Below are positions 26,728 to 35,649 of a stretch of DNA of 64,000 bases, one piece after another (the stretch's first letter is position 1; every line of letters begins with the position of its first letter). Both the position numbers and the translations under genes were made by a program. The notes under the pieces are model-generated. The model searched no databases. It worked only from the letters and a program-made list of their open reading frames with translations, and was not told where the DNA came from. The stretch covers positions 124,001-188,000 of the forward strand of contig NZ_JABEND010000008.1 in NCBI RefSeq assembly GCF_013002705.1. The letters are read 5' to 3'. This DNA is from Nakamurella aerolata. Its GTDB lineage: Bacteria > Actinomycetota > Actinomycetes > Mycobacteriales > Nakamurellaceae.

Positions 26728-27153
26728 GTGAGAACTCAGCGGGGCTTCGTGGACTACGCGCTCAAGCGGCGCGCCGTCCTCGCTGAGGTGATGCGCGGCC
26801 AGACCGGTGTCAGCGAGGTCTGCGACGCCTCCCCGTACCTGGTGCGGGCGGCCAAGTTCCACGGCACCCCCACCGATGTGCTGTGCCCGGTGTGCCGCAA
26901 AGAGGAACTGACCAACGTCTTCTGGATCTACGGCGACGAGATCAAGCACCTGGCCGGCTCGGCCCGCACCCCGGAAGAGCTGGAGCGCCTTGCCGCCCGG
27001 GTCGGCGAGTTCGACGTGTACCAGGTCGAGGTCTGCCGCACCTGCTCGTGGAACCACCTGGTGGCGTCGTTCGTGATGGGCTTCCACGGCGACGAAACCG
27101 CGCCGCCGCACAGCAAACGCAGCGCCCGCAATCGGCGCACCGCCGCCACCTGA
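26728..27153 (+). CDS. DUF5318 family protein
   Basis: 141 residues from GTG at 26728: RTQRGFVDYALKRRAVLAEV, then a zinc-finger-like pair, CPVCRKEE and CRTCSWNH, about 50 residues apart. In mycobacteria this family (Rv0049 type) sits next to ino1 and ponA1. Function is unknown. TACGCT (26715-26720) lies 7 nt before the GTG and there is no ribosome site, so the mRNA is probably leaderless. Convergent with ino1, 34 bp between stops. Longer in-frame starts upstream read into low-complexity sequence and overlap the divergent gene. Confidence 0.82.
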   Translation: MRTQRGFVDYALKRRAVLAEVMRGQTGVSEVCDASPYLVRAAKFHGTPTDVLCPVCRKEELTNVFWIYGDEIKHLAGSARTPEELERLAARVGEFDVYQVEVCRTCSWNHLVASFVMGFHGDETAPPHSKRSARNRRTAAT

Positions 27154-27187
27154 CCCGCGCCCGGCCGGCGGAGTCCGGGGACGGACG

Positions 27188-28327
27188 TCAGCTGCCTGCG
27201 ATGAAGGCCTCGACCTTGTCGCGGGCGACGTCGTCCGGATACTGCTCCGGCGGCGACTTCATGAAGTACGAGGACGGCCCGAGCAGCGGCCCGCCGATGC
27301 CGCGGTCAAGCGCGATCTTCGCCGCCCGCACCGCGTCGATGATGACGCCGGCCGAGTTCGGCGAGTCCCACACCTCCAGCTTGTACTCAAGGCTCAGCGG
27401 GACGTCACCGAAGGCCCTGCCCTCCAGCCGCACGTAGGCCCACTTGCGGTCGTCCAGCCAGGCAACGTAGTCGCTGGGGCCGATGTGCACATTGCCGGCA
27501 CCAAGCTCGTGATCGACCTGGCTGGTGACGGCCTGGGTCTTCGACACCTTCTTGGACTCCAGGCGCTCCCGCTCCAGCATGTTGGCGAAGTCCATGTTGC
27601 CGCCGACGTTCAGCTGCATGGTCCGGTCCAGGTGCACCCCTCGATCGGCGAACAGCTTCGCCAGCACCCGGTGGGTAATCGTCGCTCCCACTTGCGATTT
27701 GATGTCGTCGCCGACGATCGGCAACCCGGCGGCGGTGAACTTCTCGGCCCACTGCGGCGTGCTGGCGATGAACACCGGCAGCGCGTTGACAAAGGCGCAG
27801 CCGGCGTCGATAGCGCACTGCGCGTAGAACTGCGCGGCCTGCTCGCTGCCCACCGGCAGATAGCAGACCACCACCTGCGCTCCCGACTCCTGCAGCGCCG
27901 CCACCACATCGACCGGCTCGGCATCGGACTCGGTGACGGCCTCGCGGTAGTACCGGCCGAGACCGTCAAGAGTGCGGCCGCGCTGCACCGTGACGCCCGT
28001 GGGTGGCACCTCGGCGAAGGTGATGGTGTTGTTCTCGCTGGCGCCGATCGCGTCGGCGAGGTCAAGGCCCACCTTCTTGGTGTCGACGTCGAACGCGGCC
28101 ACGAACTCGAGATCGCCGACGTGATAGTCACCGAACCGCACGTGCATCAGGCCGGGCACCTCGGCGTCCGGCGCGGCGTCTGCGTAGTAGCGCACCCCCT
28201 GGACCAGCGCCGACGCGCAGTTGCCTACCCCGACGACGGCCACCTTGATCGCCGCCCCCTTGGAGTGCGCGGCGGCTTGCGATGAGGCCGGCTGGGCTTG
28301 CGGTGGGACTGGGGGTTGGACGGACAC
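27188..28327 (-). CDS. ino1: Inositol-3-phosphate synthase
   Basis: 379-residue enzyme that isomerises glucose 6-phosphate to inositol 3-phosphate using NAD+, the first step to phosphatidylinositol, mycothiol and related actinobacterial inositol compounds. NAD-binding [17 protein letters not shown] near residue 30, then the family blocks [51 protein letters not shown] and SKTQAV. The first 24 residues are a Pro/Gln/Ala-rich extension. GTG start at 28327 with GGAG upstream. Next to DUF5318 as in mycobacteria, but no PadR gene lies upstream. Confidence 0.95.
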   Translation of the reverse strand: MSVQPPVPPQAQPASSQAAAHSKGAAIKVAVVGVGNCASALVQGVRYYADAAPDAEVPGLMHVRFGDYHVGDLEFVAAFDVDTKKVGLDLADAIGASENNTITFAEVPPTGVTVQRGRTLDGLGRYYREAVTESDAEPVDVVAALQESGAQVVVCYLPVGSEQAAQFYAQCAIDAGCAFVNALPVFIASTPQWAEKFTAAGLPIVGDDIKSQVGATITHRVLAKLFADRGVHLDRTMQLNVGGNMDFANMLERERLESKKVSKTQAVTSQVDHELGAGNVHIGPSDYVAWLDDRKWAYVRLEGRAFGDVPLSLEYKLEVWDSPNSAGVIIDAVRAAKIALDRGIGGPLLGPSSYFMKSPPEQYPDDVARDKVEAFIAGS

Positions 28328-28537
28328 GGCGACTCCAGACGGTTGCGATCGAGCACCGGCGGCGACACTGCACGCCGTACATACAAGGTGACAAACCGCG
28401 AGTATGTCACGTCGAGATGTGGTCTCCGCTGGTGGGCGTGTTCGCTCCGTTGTTTCAGCGGGCGCCCGCCGGGCCCGGCCCCTACGCTCCGGTCAGCGGG
28501 CGCCGCCCGGCATCTGCACGCCATCGCAAAAAGTGTC

Positions 28538-29230
28538 ATGGCAGACAAACCGCACGTCATCCTGGTTCACGGTTTCTGGGGCGGGGCCGCCCACTGGGGC
28601 AAGGTGATCCTGGAACTGCACCGCCGCGGCTACGACAAGCTCAACGCCGTCGAGATCCCGCTCACCTCGCTGGCCGACGACGCCGGCCGCACCGCCAAGA
28701 TGATCAGCCAGGCGGACGGGCCGGTGCTGCTGGTCGGCCATTCGTACGGCGGCGCGGTGATCACCGAGGCCGGCAACGACGACAAGGTCGCCGGGCTGGT
28801 CTACGTCGCCGCGTTCGCACCGGACGCCGGCGAGTCGCCGGGCGGCATCAGCCAGCAGGCACCGCCCGCGGCGTTCGACAACATCACCCAGGACTCCGAC
28901 GGCTACCTCTGGCTGCCGCAGGACAAGTACCGTGAGAGCTTTTGCCAAGACCTGGACGAAGACGAGTCGCTGGTGATGGCGGTGACCCAGAAGGCCCCGC
29001 TGGCATCCACCTTCGGCGACAACGTCAGCACCCCGGCCTGGCGCTGCAAGCCGTCCTGGTACCAGGTCTCCACCCAGGACCGCATGTTCAATCCGGAGAA
29101 CGAACGCCGGATGGCCGAGCGCATGCAGCCCCGCGAGACCATCGAGCTGGACGCCAGCCACGCCTCCCTTGCCTCGCAGCCGAAGGCCATCGCCGACCTG
29201 ATCGACAAGGCCGGCGCCGCGCTCACCTGA
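28538..29230 (+). CDS. Alpha/beta hydrolase (esterase C-like)
   Basis: 230 residues. Oxyanion HGFWGG near the N-terminus, nucleophile elbow LLVGHSYGGAVIT, and catalytic His in the C-terminal ELDASHASLASQP block, all as in the esterase/salicylate-esterase-like branch. The cap region holds SPGGISQQAPPAAFD. Cytoplasmic, no signal peptide. The ATG at 28538 lacks a strong ribosome site. It is divergent from ino1. The substrate is unknown. Confidence 0.85.
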   Translation: MADKPHVILVHGFWGGAAHWGKVILELHRRGYDKLNAVEIPLTSLADDAGRTAKMISQADGPVLLVGHSYGGAVITEAGNDDKVAGLVYVAAFAPDAGESPGGISQQAPPAAFDNITQDSDGYLWLPQDKYRESFCQDLDEDESLVMAVTQKAPLASTFGDNVSTPAWRCKPSWYQVSTQDRMFNPENERRMAERMQPRETIELDASHASLASQPKAIADLIDKAGAALT

Positions 29231-29313
29231 CCTCCGCCGGCCCAACCGCCGCTGGTTGTCGCCCGGCGCTGGTTGTCGCCGGGTGTGCTTGTCGCCGGCA
29301 GTGGTTGTCGCGA

Positions 29314-29375
29314 ATCCGGGTCGCGTGGGGTGTTCGGGCCCGATTTCGGGCGTGAGAACTCCACGCGACCCGGAT
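29314..29375. repeat. Nested inverted repeat before the GT87 gene
   Basis: Perfect 15-bp arms ATCCGGGTCGCGTGG (29314-29328) and CCACGCGACCCGGAT (29361-29375); the 32-nt loop has its own hairpin GCCCGA-TT-TCGGGC (29338-29351). Just upstream are three or four GGTTGTCGCC-like repeats. No T-run follows. It could end hydrolase transcription or mark a control site for the GT87 gene. Confidence 0.6.
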
Positions 29376-29417
29376 CGACGACATCGGCACAGATCCGCGG
29401 CCAGTAGGCTCTCGCGG

Positions 29418-31526
29418 GTGAGCGATGCGAGTCGGGGCGCCGAGCCCACCACCGGCGCTGCCGGCGATTCCGGCGGGCGCGCCGAGCCCACCGGCACCGG
29501 TGCCGGTACCGACACCGGCACCGGCACCGGCGAGCCGGGCGACACCAAGGTCGCCCCTGAGCAGCCGCCGGCCGCGGCGTCGTTGGATCCCACCGAGCGG
29601 GTCATCCCGACCTGGACCGACCCGAGCGCCCGGCGCGCCTCAGCGCTGATCGGCGGCCCGCTCGGCCGGCACGCGCAGGTCGGCCGGAACAAGATCCTCA
29701 CCCCGCTGCGGGTGTGCCTGTTGATGACCATCGGGATGTTGATCTTCGGCTGGCTGGCCAAGTCGGCGTGCATCCAGCAGGACGCGAAAAGCGGTGTGGC
29801 GCAACTGGATCAGTCCGGCCAGCGGCCGTGGCTCACCGGCTGCTACAACGACGTCGTCCCGCTGTACGGCAGCCGCGGCTTCGACCGTCCCAAGGATTTC
29901 CCCTACGCCAACTCGTTCATCGAACTGAAGAGCGGCGGGGAGCGGCGCATCTACCCGGCCGGGTCGGTGCACGAGCAGGACGGCAACCTCGTCGCGAACA
30001 CCAGCAAGGGCACGGTGACGCTGTCCGATCAGGACATCGTCGGCAGCGCCGAGGACGGCTACCAGCAGGTGGTCGGCGGTCAGCTGCAGCCGGTCAGCGA
30101 CATCGCCGACCTCGGCCAGGTGCGCTACCTGGAGTACCCGGCGGTGACCGGCCTGTTCCAGTGGGGCATCAGCTGGGTCACCGAGGGGTACCTCAACGTC
30201 GCCAAGAGTTCGTCGATCCTGCCGGTACCACTGGACGTGGCCGCCTACTTCACGCTCGGAGCGATCTTCCTCGGACTGTTCTATCTCTGGGCGGTGGCGT
30301 GCACGGCGAAGATCAACAGGCGCCGGGTCTGGGACACCGCCATCATGTGTCTGTCGCCGCTGCTGGTGGTGCACGCGTTCACCAACTGGGACCTGTTGGC
30401 GATCGGGCTGTGCGCCGGCGGCATGTGGGCCTGGGCCACCAGACGGCCGGTGCTGGCCGGGGTGCTGCTCGGGCTCGGGATGGCCGCCAAGCTGTACCCG
30501 GGGCTGCTGCTCGGGCCGCTGTTCATCCTGTGCCTGCGCGCCGGCAAGCTCGGCGCCTTCGCCAAGACGTTGGTCGCCGCCGGCCTTGCCTGGTTGGCGA
30601 CGAACCTGCCGCTGCTGCTGTGGTACCCGGAGGCGTGGAACGAGTTCTTCCGGCTGAACTCCACCCGGCCACCCGAGTACGACTCCTGGTACTTCCTGTT
30701 CGCCACCTTCACCGACCCGAACATGTGGGCGCCGGAGCCCGGCTCCGACACCCCGTCGACGGTGAACAATCTGTCGCTGGTGCTGTTCCTGTTGTGCTGC
30801 GCCGCGATCGGCTATTTCGGGCTGTCGGTGCAGCGCCGGCCGCGGTTCGCGCAGCTGGCGTTCCTGGTGGTGGTGGCCTTCCTGCTCACCAACAAGGTGT
30901 GGTCGCCGCAGTATTCGCTGTGGCTGGTGCCGCTGGTGGTGCTGGCGCTGCCGCGCTGGCGGCCGGTGATCATCTGGCAGCTGATCGAGGCCGGTGTCTG
31001 GCTGCTGCTGATGTTCCAGTTCGCCTACGTCAACGACAACAAGACCGGCCTGCCGGTGCAGGTGTTCGCGGTGCTGGCCATCGTCCGCGGGCTGATGGTG
31101 GCGTACCTCGCGGTACTGGTGTTCCGCGACATGCTGCGGCCCCAGCACGATCTGGTGCGGCTGGCCGGTGACGACGATCCTTCCGGTGGCGTGCTGGACG
31201 GCGCACCGGACCGCTTCACGTTGCCGTCGCTGCCGACGCTGTGGCGCCGGGTCCGCCGTCGCCGTGACGATCGTCCCGCGGCTGCCGGTGAGCTCGCCGG
31301 CGTCGGATCCGGCACCGCAGGCGCTGGTCACCGAACCGCCGGCGGACCACCACCCGCGAGCGGACCGTCCCCGGCTGAACCGTCCAAAGCTGACCCGTCC
31401 AGGACCGCCCGGCACGTTCGCCCGGGTGGCGCAACGCGCCCCGCCGCAAGTTGCGCGGAAGCGCTACGTAGTCCCACGAACGCGGCGAAACCGGCACCGA
31501 GCGCGCATACGCCACCGCCGAAATAG
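29418..31526 (+). CDS. GT87-family membrane glycosyltransferase-like protein (Rv0051 type)
   Basis: 702 residues. A disordered Thr/Gly/Ala N-terminus (about 1-60), then about ten to twelve membrane helices with the polyprenyl-phosphate-dependent mannosyl/arabinosyltransferase (DUF2029/GT87) features: a large extracellular loop after helix 1, FTNWDLLAIGLCAGGMWAWA, VLLGLGMAAKLYPGLLLGPL and NKVWSPQYSLWLVPLV. The tail past residue 580 is a Pro/Ala/Ser/Arg-rich cytoplasmic segment. Probably adds sugar to envelope glycans on the outer face. GTG at 29418 follows TAGGCT by 7 nt, a likely leaderless start. Confidence 0.82.
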   Translation: MSDASRGAEPTTGAAGDSGGRAEPTGTGAGTDTGTGTGEPGDTKVAPEQPPAAASLDPTERVIPTWTDPSARRASALIGGPLGRHAQVGRNKILTPLRVCLLMTIGMLIFGWLAKSACIQQDAKSGVAQLDQSGQRPWLTGCYNDVVPLYGSRGFDRPKDFPYANSFIELKSGGERRIYPAGSVHEQDGNLVANTSKGTVTLSDQDIVGSAEDGYQQVVGGQLQPVSDIADLGQVRYLEYPAVTGLFQWGISWVTEGYLNVAKSSSILPVPLDVAAYFTLGAIFLGLFYLWAVACTAKINRRRVWDTAIMCLSPLLVVHAFTNWDLLAIGLCAGGMWAWATRRPVLAGVLLGLGMAAKLYPGLLLGPLFILCLRAGKLGAFAKTLVAAGLAWLATNLPLLLWYPEAWNEFFRLNSTRPPEYDSWYFLFATFTDPNMWAPEPGSDTPSTVNNLSLVLFLLCCAAIGYFGLSVQRRPRFAQLAFLVVVAFLLTNKVWSPQYSLWLVPLVVLALPRWRPVIIWQLIEAGVWLLLMFQFAYVNDNKTGLPVQVFAVLAIVRGLMVAYLAVLVFRDMLRPQHDLVRLAGDDDPSGGVLDGAPDRFTLPSLPTLWRRVRRRRDDRPAAAGELAGVGSGTAGAGHRTAGGPPPASGPSPAEPSKADPSRTARHVRPGGATRPAASCAEALRSPTNAAKPAPSAHTPPPK

Positions 31527-31595
31527 CCGGTACGGGTGATGCGTCCCACATTGCCGTGACCGTTCGTGACCACTCCCGTCTCCTGTACGAGCGGG

Positions 31596-31655
31596 GCAAG
31601 GTCCTCGCTTGCGTGCGGGGAGAGACCCCGTCGCAGTAGGCCGGGGAGTTGTTAC
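31596..31655 (+). promoter_or_regulatory. Structured 5' leader of the surface-protein gene
   Basis: Two consecutive hairpins, GCAAG/CTTGC (31596-31612) and CGGGG/CCCCG (31616-31630), precede the ribosome site GGGAG. The segment does not match the c-di-GMP or c-di-AMP riboswitch patterns as far as can be judged by eye. It may simply be a stable leader. Confidence 0.3.
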
Positions 31656-33827
31656 GTGAACTACACCAAGCCGGCCGGCCGAAAGCCGGTCCGGATCATC
31701 ACCATCCTGCTGGCCGTGATCGGCCTGCTCGCGCTGCCGATTGCGACCGCCGCGTCGGCCGCCGAAATTCCGGGAGCTGTGACCTCCGTGAAGATCACCG
31801 GAGACCCGACCAAGCAGTTGAAGGTCGGCGAGCGGTTCTCGATGGAAGCCGAATGGCAGGTGCCGGACACCGCGAAGGCGGGCGACACCTTCACCCTGAG
31901 CTTCCCGTCGACCATCACCGGGTATCGCAGCAGCTTCGACCTGACAGCGCCGGACGGATCCAGCATCGGCACCTGCCAGGTGCAGGACACCACCTTCGTC
32001 TGCACCCTGAGCGATTACGTCGACACCCACGACAATGTCTCCGGCACACTGGATTTCACCGCCACGGCGAGCAAGCAGACCGATTCCAAGACGCTCGATT
32101 TCGAGACCGGGAACAACGTCACCATCAGCACCGAGCTGCCGGGCGGCGGCGGGATCAGCCCCGGCAGCGGCGGTTGGAAGCAGCCGAACCAGCCGATCAA
32201 GCTGGGCGACGTCACCTTCAACGGCACCGCGATCCAGTGGACGATCTTGGTTCCGGTCGAGGAGCTCGAGGACACGCTGGTGCTGACCGACACTCTTCAG
32301 CCAGGGCTCAGCCTGAGCAACAAGCGCATCGGAGTGGGCTACCTGGCCCCGGGCGACTGGGACAACGGTCCCACCAAGAACGCCCAGTGGGGCGCGGAGG
32401 GCGAGCACCACACGCTCGACTACGTCGACGGCAGCAACACCTTCACCGTGACGGTGCCCAACATCAACAAGACCCCAGGCGGCATGTACGTGATCGCCTA
32501 CCAGACGCCGCTGCCCGACGGTGTGCAGGACGGTGACGTGTTCGGCAACACCGCCACCGGTTCCGGGATCACCGTCAACCGCGACGTCACCTACAAGATC
32601 ACCTCCGGCGGTAACGGCGCCGGCGACTCGCCCCGTTCGATCAGCATCACCAAGAAGGTGACCGGCGCCGCGCCGGCCGACGTCTCTTACGACTTGTCGC
32701 TGCAGTGCGTCGCCGGCAACGGTGAGCCGGTCGCCGGCTTCCCGAAGACGGTGTCGGTGGCCGCCGGTGCGTCCGCGACCGTCAGCGACATTCCCGTCGG
32801 ATCCACCTGCACCCCAACGGAAACCGAGGATCACGGCGCCGAATCGGTGACCTTCGATCCGTCCGGGCCCATCAACGTCACCACCGAGTCGCCCGCCACC
32901 ATCGCGGTGACCGCCACCAACGTCTTCCCGTCCACCGGCGGCATGCAGATCACCAAGAAGGTGACCGGCGACGCCGCCGATCAGGTGTCCGACGCCGAGT
33001 ACACCGTCAACTACCGCTACCCCGGTGCCGACGGCGAGGAGGTGACCGGCAGCTGGACCCTGCAGGCCGACGGCACCGCATCGCTGGCCGATCTGCCGGA
33101 CGGCACCGTGGTGACGCTGTCGGAGGTGCAGCCCACCGATACCGACCAGGTGCGTTACGGCACACCGGTTTTCTCCGGTGACGGAGTGCGCGCCACGGAT
33201 GGCGGTGCGGAGGTCACCATCGGCGCCGGTGGCACCGTTGAGGTGAACCTGGAGAACCCGGTGACGGCGGTTCCGCCGACCAGCGAGCCACCCACCTCCA
33301 GTGAGCCGCCCACCTCAAGTGAGCAGCCGCCCACCTCAAGTGAGCAGCCCCCGACCTCCAGCGAACAGCCGCCCACCTCAAGTGAGCAGCCGCCCACCTC
33401 AAGTGAGCAGCCCCCGACCTCCAGCGAACAGCCGCCTACCTCGAGCGAGCAGCCCCCGACCTCCAGCGAACAGCCGCCCACCTCAAGCGACCAACCGCCG
33501 GTGTCGAGTCAGCAGCCGGGGTCGAGCGTTCCTGATTCGAGCGTTCCCGGTTCGAGCGTTCCTGGTTCGAGCGTTCCTGGTTCGAGCGTTCCCGGGTCGA
33601 GCACGCCGGTGAGCAGCACCGTCGGTTCGACCTACACCTCGCCGGCCACCGGGTCGAGCGAACAGCCGGGACCACCGCCGATGACGACCGGTGAGATCAA
33701 CGCGGGCTTCGGCACCCTGCCGGCTGACGGGGGCAAGAGCCCGGTGGCCGCGCTGGCCGGGTTCGCGCTGCTGGCCGCGGCCGGTGTCGGGTTGGCGCTG
33801 TTGGTGCGGCGTCAGCGCAAGCACTGA
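31656..33827 (+). CDS. Sortase-anchored surface protein with repeat stalk
   Basis: 723 residues from GTG at 31656. Signal peptide to about residue 36 (ASAAEIP). Residues 40-315 look like two adhesin-type beta domains (QLKVGERFSMEAEWQVPDTA opens an SDR-like fold). Then two DUF5979-type domains, each starting ITKKVTG (about 331 and 432). From 540 a PPTSSEQ heptad stalk, then GSSVP repeats, and at 688 a sorting-signal-like LPADG with a hydrophobic segment and RRQRKH tail. It is thus exported and wall-linked, acting as an adhesin or pilin-like stalk. The sortase gene follows after 3 bp. The Asp in LPADG, where LPXTG has Thr, is unusual. Confidence 0.85.
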   Translation: MNYTKPAGRKPVRIITILLAVIGLLALPIATAASAAEIPGAVTSVKITGDPTKQLKVGERFSMEAEWQVPDTAKAGDTFTLSFPSTITGYRSSFDLTAPDGSSIGTCQVQDTTFVCTLSDYVDTHDNVSGTLDFTATASKQTDSKTLDFETGNNVTISTELPGGGGISPGSGGWKQPNQPIKLGDVTFNGTAIQWTILVPVEELEDTLVLTDTLQPGLSLSNKRIGVGYLAPGDWDNGPTKNAQWGAEGEHHTLDYVDGSNTFTVTVPNINKTPGGMYVIAYQTPLPDGVQDGDVFGNTATGSGITVNRDVTYKITSGGNGAGDSPRSISITKKVTGAAPADVSYDLSLQCVAGNGEPVAGFPKTVSVAAGASATVSDIPVGSTCTPTETEDHGAESVTFDPSGPINVTTESPATIAVTATNVFPSTGGMQITKKVTGDAADQVSDAEYTVNYRYPGADGEEVTGSWTLQADGTASLADLPDGTVVTLSEVQPTDTDQVRYGTPVFSGDGVRATDGGAEVTIGAGGTVEVNLENPVTAVPPTSEPPTSSEPPTSSEQPPTSSEQPPTSSEQPPTSSEQPPTSSEQPPTSSEQPPTSSEQPPTSSEQPPTSSDQPPVSSQQPGSSVPDSSVPGSSVPGSSVPGSSVPGSSTPVSSTVGSTYTSPATGSSEQPGPPPMTTGEINAGFGTLPADGGKSPVAALAGFALLAAAGVGLALLVRRQRKH
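33306..33494 (+). repeat. 21-bp tandem repeats coding the PPTSSEQ stalk
   Basis: Nine heptad-coding units. Units 1-3 (33306-33368) and 4-6 (33369-33431) form an exact 63-bp duplication; units 7-9 differ at a few silent or conservative positions. A second set of 15-bp units (about 33524-33602) codes GSSVP. Confidence 0.9.
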
Positions 33828-33830
33828 CCA

Positions 33831-34769
33831 ATGGTCGACCGCACCCCATCAGGCAGTCCGCGGGGCGCCGCTCCGCGTCGGCGCGGCGGCCGCTGGTCGA
33901 TCGGCGTGATCGCCGGTCTGCTGGTGGCCGCGGCGCTGGCCGGCGCCGCGCTGGTGGTGGTCGGAACCCGCGACAGCGGGCCGGCCGCCAGCGCGGCGCC
34001 GCTGCCCAGCCGCGACTTCGCGCAGGCGTCGGTGGCCGATCCGGTCACCGGCGCCCCGCCGTCGTTGCGGCGCCAGGGCGGGTCCGCGCCGGGCGGTAGC
34101 TCCGCCGGCCCCGGCCGGTCAGCCGCGGCCGACCGGTCCGGCTGGCCCGACGGATCTGGCCAGGCGTCGGTCGGCCCCGGGGCGGGCAACCCTGGCGGCG
34201 CAGGCGCAAGGCCGGCCCCGGCCGTCGCCACCAGCGGCACGCTCAGCGAACCGGACGACCCGCAGGCCGACATCACCCCGCAGGCGCACTCGGCTGCGGC
34301 CGACCCCACGCAGCGACCCCAACAGCCGGCCGGCGCGCTGGCGCCGAACCGGCTGGTGATCCCGGCACTCGGGGTGGACGCGGTGGTCGCCACCAGCGGC
34401 CTCGACGACGGCTCGCTGGTGCTGCCGGAGCGAGTGAACCAGGTGACTCGCTGGGCCGGGTCCGCCCCCGCGGACTCCGATGCCGGCACCATGCTGATCG
34501 CCGGGCACGTCGACAACCGGCGGCAGGGCACCGGGGCGCTGTTCTGGATGCACACGCTGCAGCCGGGCGATGCCATCTACCTGACCGTTGACGGCGTGGT
34601 GACCCGCTGGAAAACCACTGCGCTGCAGTCGTTCTCCAAGCAGGCGCTGCCGGAGTGGGTGTGGAGCGGCACCCGCGGCGAGCGTCGGCTGGCGCTGGTC
34701 ACCTGCGGCGGCGCCTTCGCCAACGGGCATTACGCCGACAACGTGGTGCTCACCGCGGTGCCCTTCTGA
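33831..34769 (+). CDS. Class F-type sortase
   Basis: 312 residues: one N-terminal membrane helix (about 24-45), a Ser/Gly/Ala/Pro linker of over 100 residues, and a sortase barrel from NRLVIPALGVDAVV. Catalytic His226 (IAGHVDN) and Cys292 (LALVTCGGAF) are in place. It would cut the adjacent protein's sorting motif and join it to peptidoglycan outside the membrane. No Arg occurs after Cys292: the usual distal Arg position is occupied by Ala302 in HYADNVV. It starts 3 bp after the substrate stop, so the two are co-expressed. Confidence 0.88.
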   Translation: MVDRTPSGSPRGAAPRRRGGRWSIGVIAGLLVAAALAGAALVVVGTRDSGPAASAAPLPSRDFAQASVADPVTGAPPSLRRQGGSAPGGSSAGPGRSAAADRSGWPDGSGQASVGPGAGNPGGAGARPAPAVATSGTLSEPDDPQADITPQAHSAAADPTQRPQQPAGALAPNRLVIPALGVDAVVATSGLDDGSLVLPERVNQVTRWAGSAPADSDAGTMLIAGHVDNRRQGTGALFWMHTLQPGDAIYLTVDGVVTRWKTTALQSFSKQALPEWVWSGTRGERRLALVTCGGAFANGHYADNVVLTAVPF

Positions 34770-34792
34770 ACACGCCCGGCCCCGGACGCACT

Positions 34793-34813
34793 CCGTCACG
34801 GCGTCCGTGACGG
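34793..34813. terminator. Bidirectional hairpin between sortase and siderophore ABC genes
   Basis: CCGTCACGG (34793-34801) and CCGTGACGG (34805-34813) are perfect inverted copies with a 3-nt loop, in the 55-bp gap of convergent genes. No T-run. Confidence 0.55.
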
Positions 34814-34824
34814 CGATCAAAGCG

Positions 34825-35649
34825 TCATTTCAGCTCGGGCACCACCATCGGTGAGCCGGTCACCGGGTCGGGCACCACCCGGCAGGGCAGCTCGAAGGTG
34901 CGCTCCACCAGCTCGGGCGTGATCACCGTGGCCGGCGCGCCCTCCGCCACGATCCGGCCGGCGTCCATCACCACCAGATGGTCGGCGTAGCGGCAGGCCT
35001 GGTTCAGGTCGTGCAGCACCGCCACCACCGTCCGGCCGTGCCGACGCTGCAGATCACGACACAGGTTCAGCAGCGCGTACTGGTGGCCGACGTCGAGAAA
35101 GGTGGTCGGCTCGTCGAGCAGCACCAGCGGCGTCTGCTGGGCCAGCACCAACGCGATCCACACTCGCTGCCGCTGCCCGCCGGACAGCTCCTCGACCAGC
35201 CGGTCGGCGAGCTCGGTGATCTCGGTGGCCGCCATGGCCTCCGCCACCGCGGCCTCGTCGGCGTCGGTCCACGAGCTCCACAGCCGCTGGTAGGGGTACC
35301 GGCCGCGGGCCACCAGCTCGCGCACCCTGATGCCCTCCGGCGCCGTCGAGGTCTGCGGTAGCAAGCCGAGCACCCTGGCGACCTGCTTGGCCGGCAGCGA
35401 GTGAATGTCCTTGCCGTCCAACAGGATCGACCCGCCGCGCGCCGGCAACAGCCTGGCCAGCGCGCGCAGCAACGTCGACTTGCCGCAGGCGTTCGGCCCG
35501 ACGATCACCGTGAACCGGTCGTCCGGGATGCGCAGCGACAGCTCGGTGATGACGTCCGCGGCGGCGTAGCCGAGGCTGACCTGTTCGGCGCGCAGCCGGT
35601 CGGCGGGCTGCCCTGGCCCGGTCCCGGCGGCGGAGTGTGCTGTGGTCAT
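34825..35649 (-). CDS. fecE: Iron-siderophore ABC transporter ATP-binding protein
   Basis: 274 residues of the FepC/FecE type: Walker A VGPNACGKST, signature EELSGGQRQRVWIAL, Walker B PLVLLDEPTTFLD, H-loop VAVLHDLNQACRYAD. It powers uptake of ferric siderophore through the two permeases upstream. ATG at 35649 overlaps the permease stop (ATGA). Third gene of an operon whose promoter carries an iron box. Gene symbol is by type; the siderophore is unknown. Confidence 0.92.
   Translation of the reverse strand: MTTAHSAAGTGPGQPADRLRAEQVSLGYAAADVITELSLRIPDDRFTVIVGPNACGKSTLLRALARLLPARGGSILLDGKDIHSLPAKQVARVLGLLPQTSTAPEGIRVRELVARGRYPYQRLWSSWTDADEAAVAEAMAATEITELADRLVEELSGGQRQRVWIALVLAQQTPLVLLDEPTTFLDVGHQYALLNLCRDLQRRHGRTVVAVLHDLNQACRYADHLVVMDAGRIVAEGAPATVITPELVERTFELPCRVVPDPVTGSPMVVPELK

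Noticed and set aside
24393-26786. 797-residue plus-strand frame
   Set aside because: It runs out of frame through the ABC-F gene and antisense to the ion transporter; Gln/Arg/His-rich composition and no motif.
31560-31655. c-di-GMP or c-di-AMP riboswitch before the surface-protein gene
   Set aside because: The conserved core bases of these riboswitches are not present; only two simple hairpins are seen.
33306-33494. CRISPR-like array
   Set aside because: The repeats are contiguous, in frame and 21 bp long with no spacers; they code a protein stalk.
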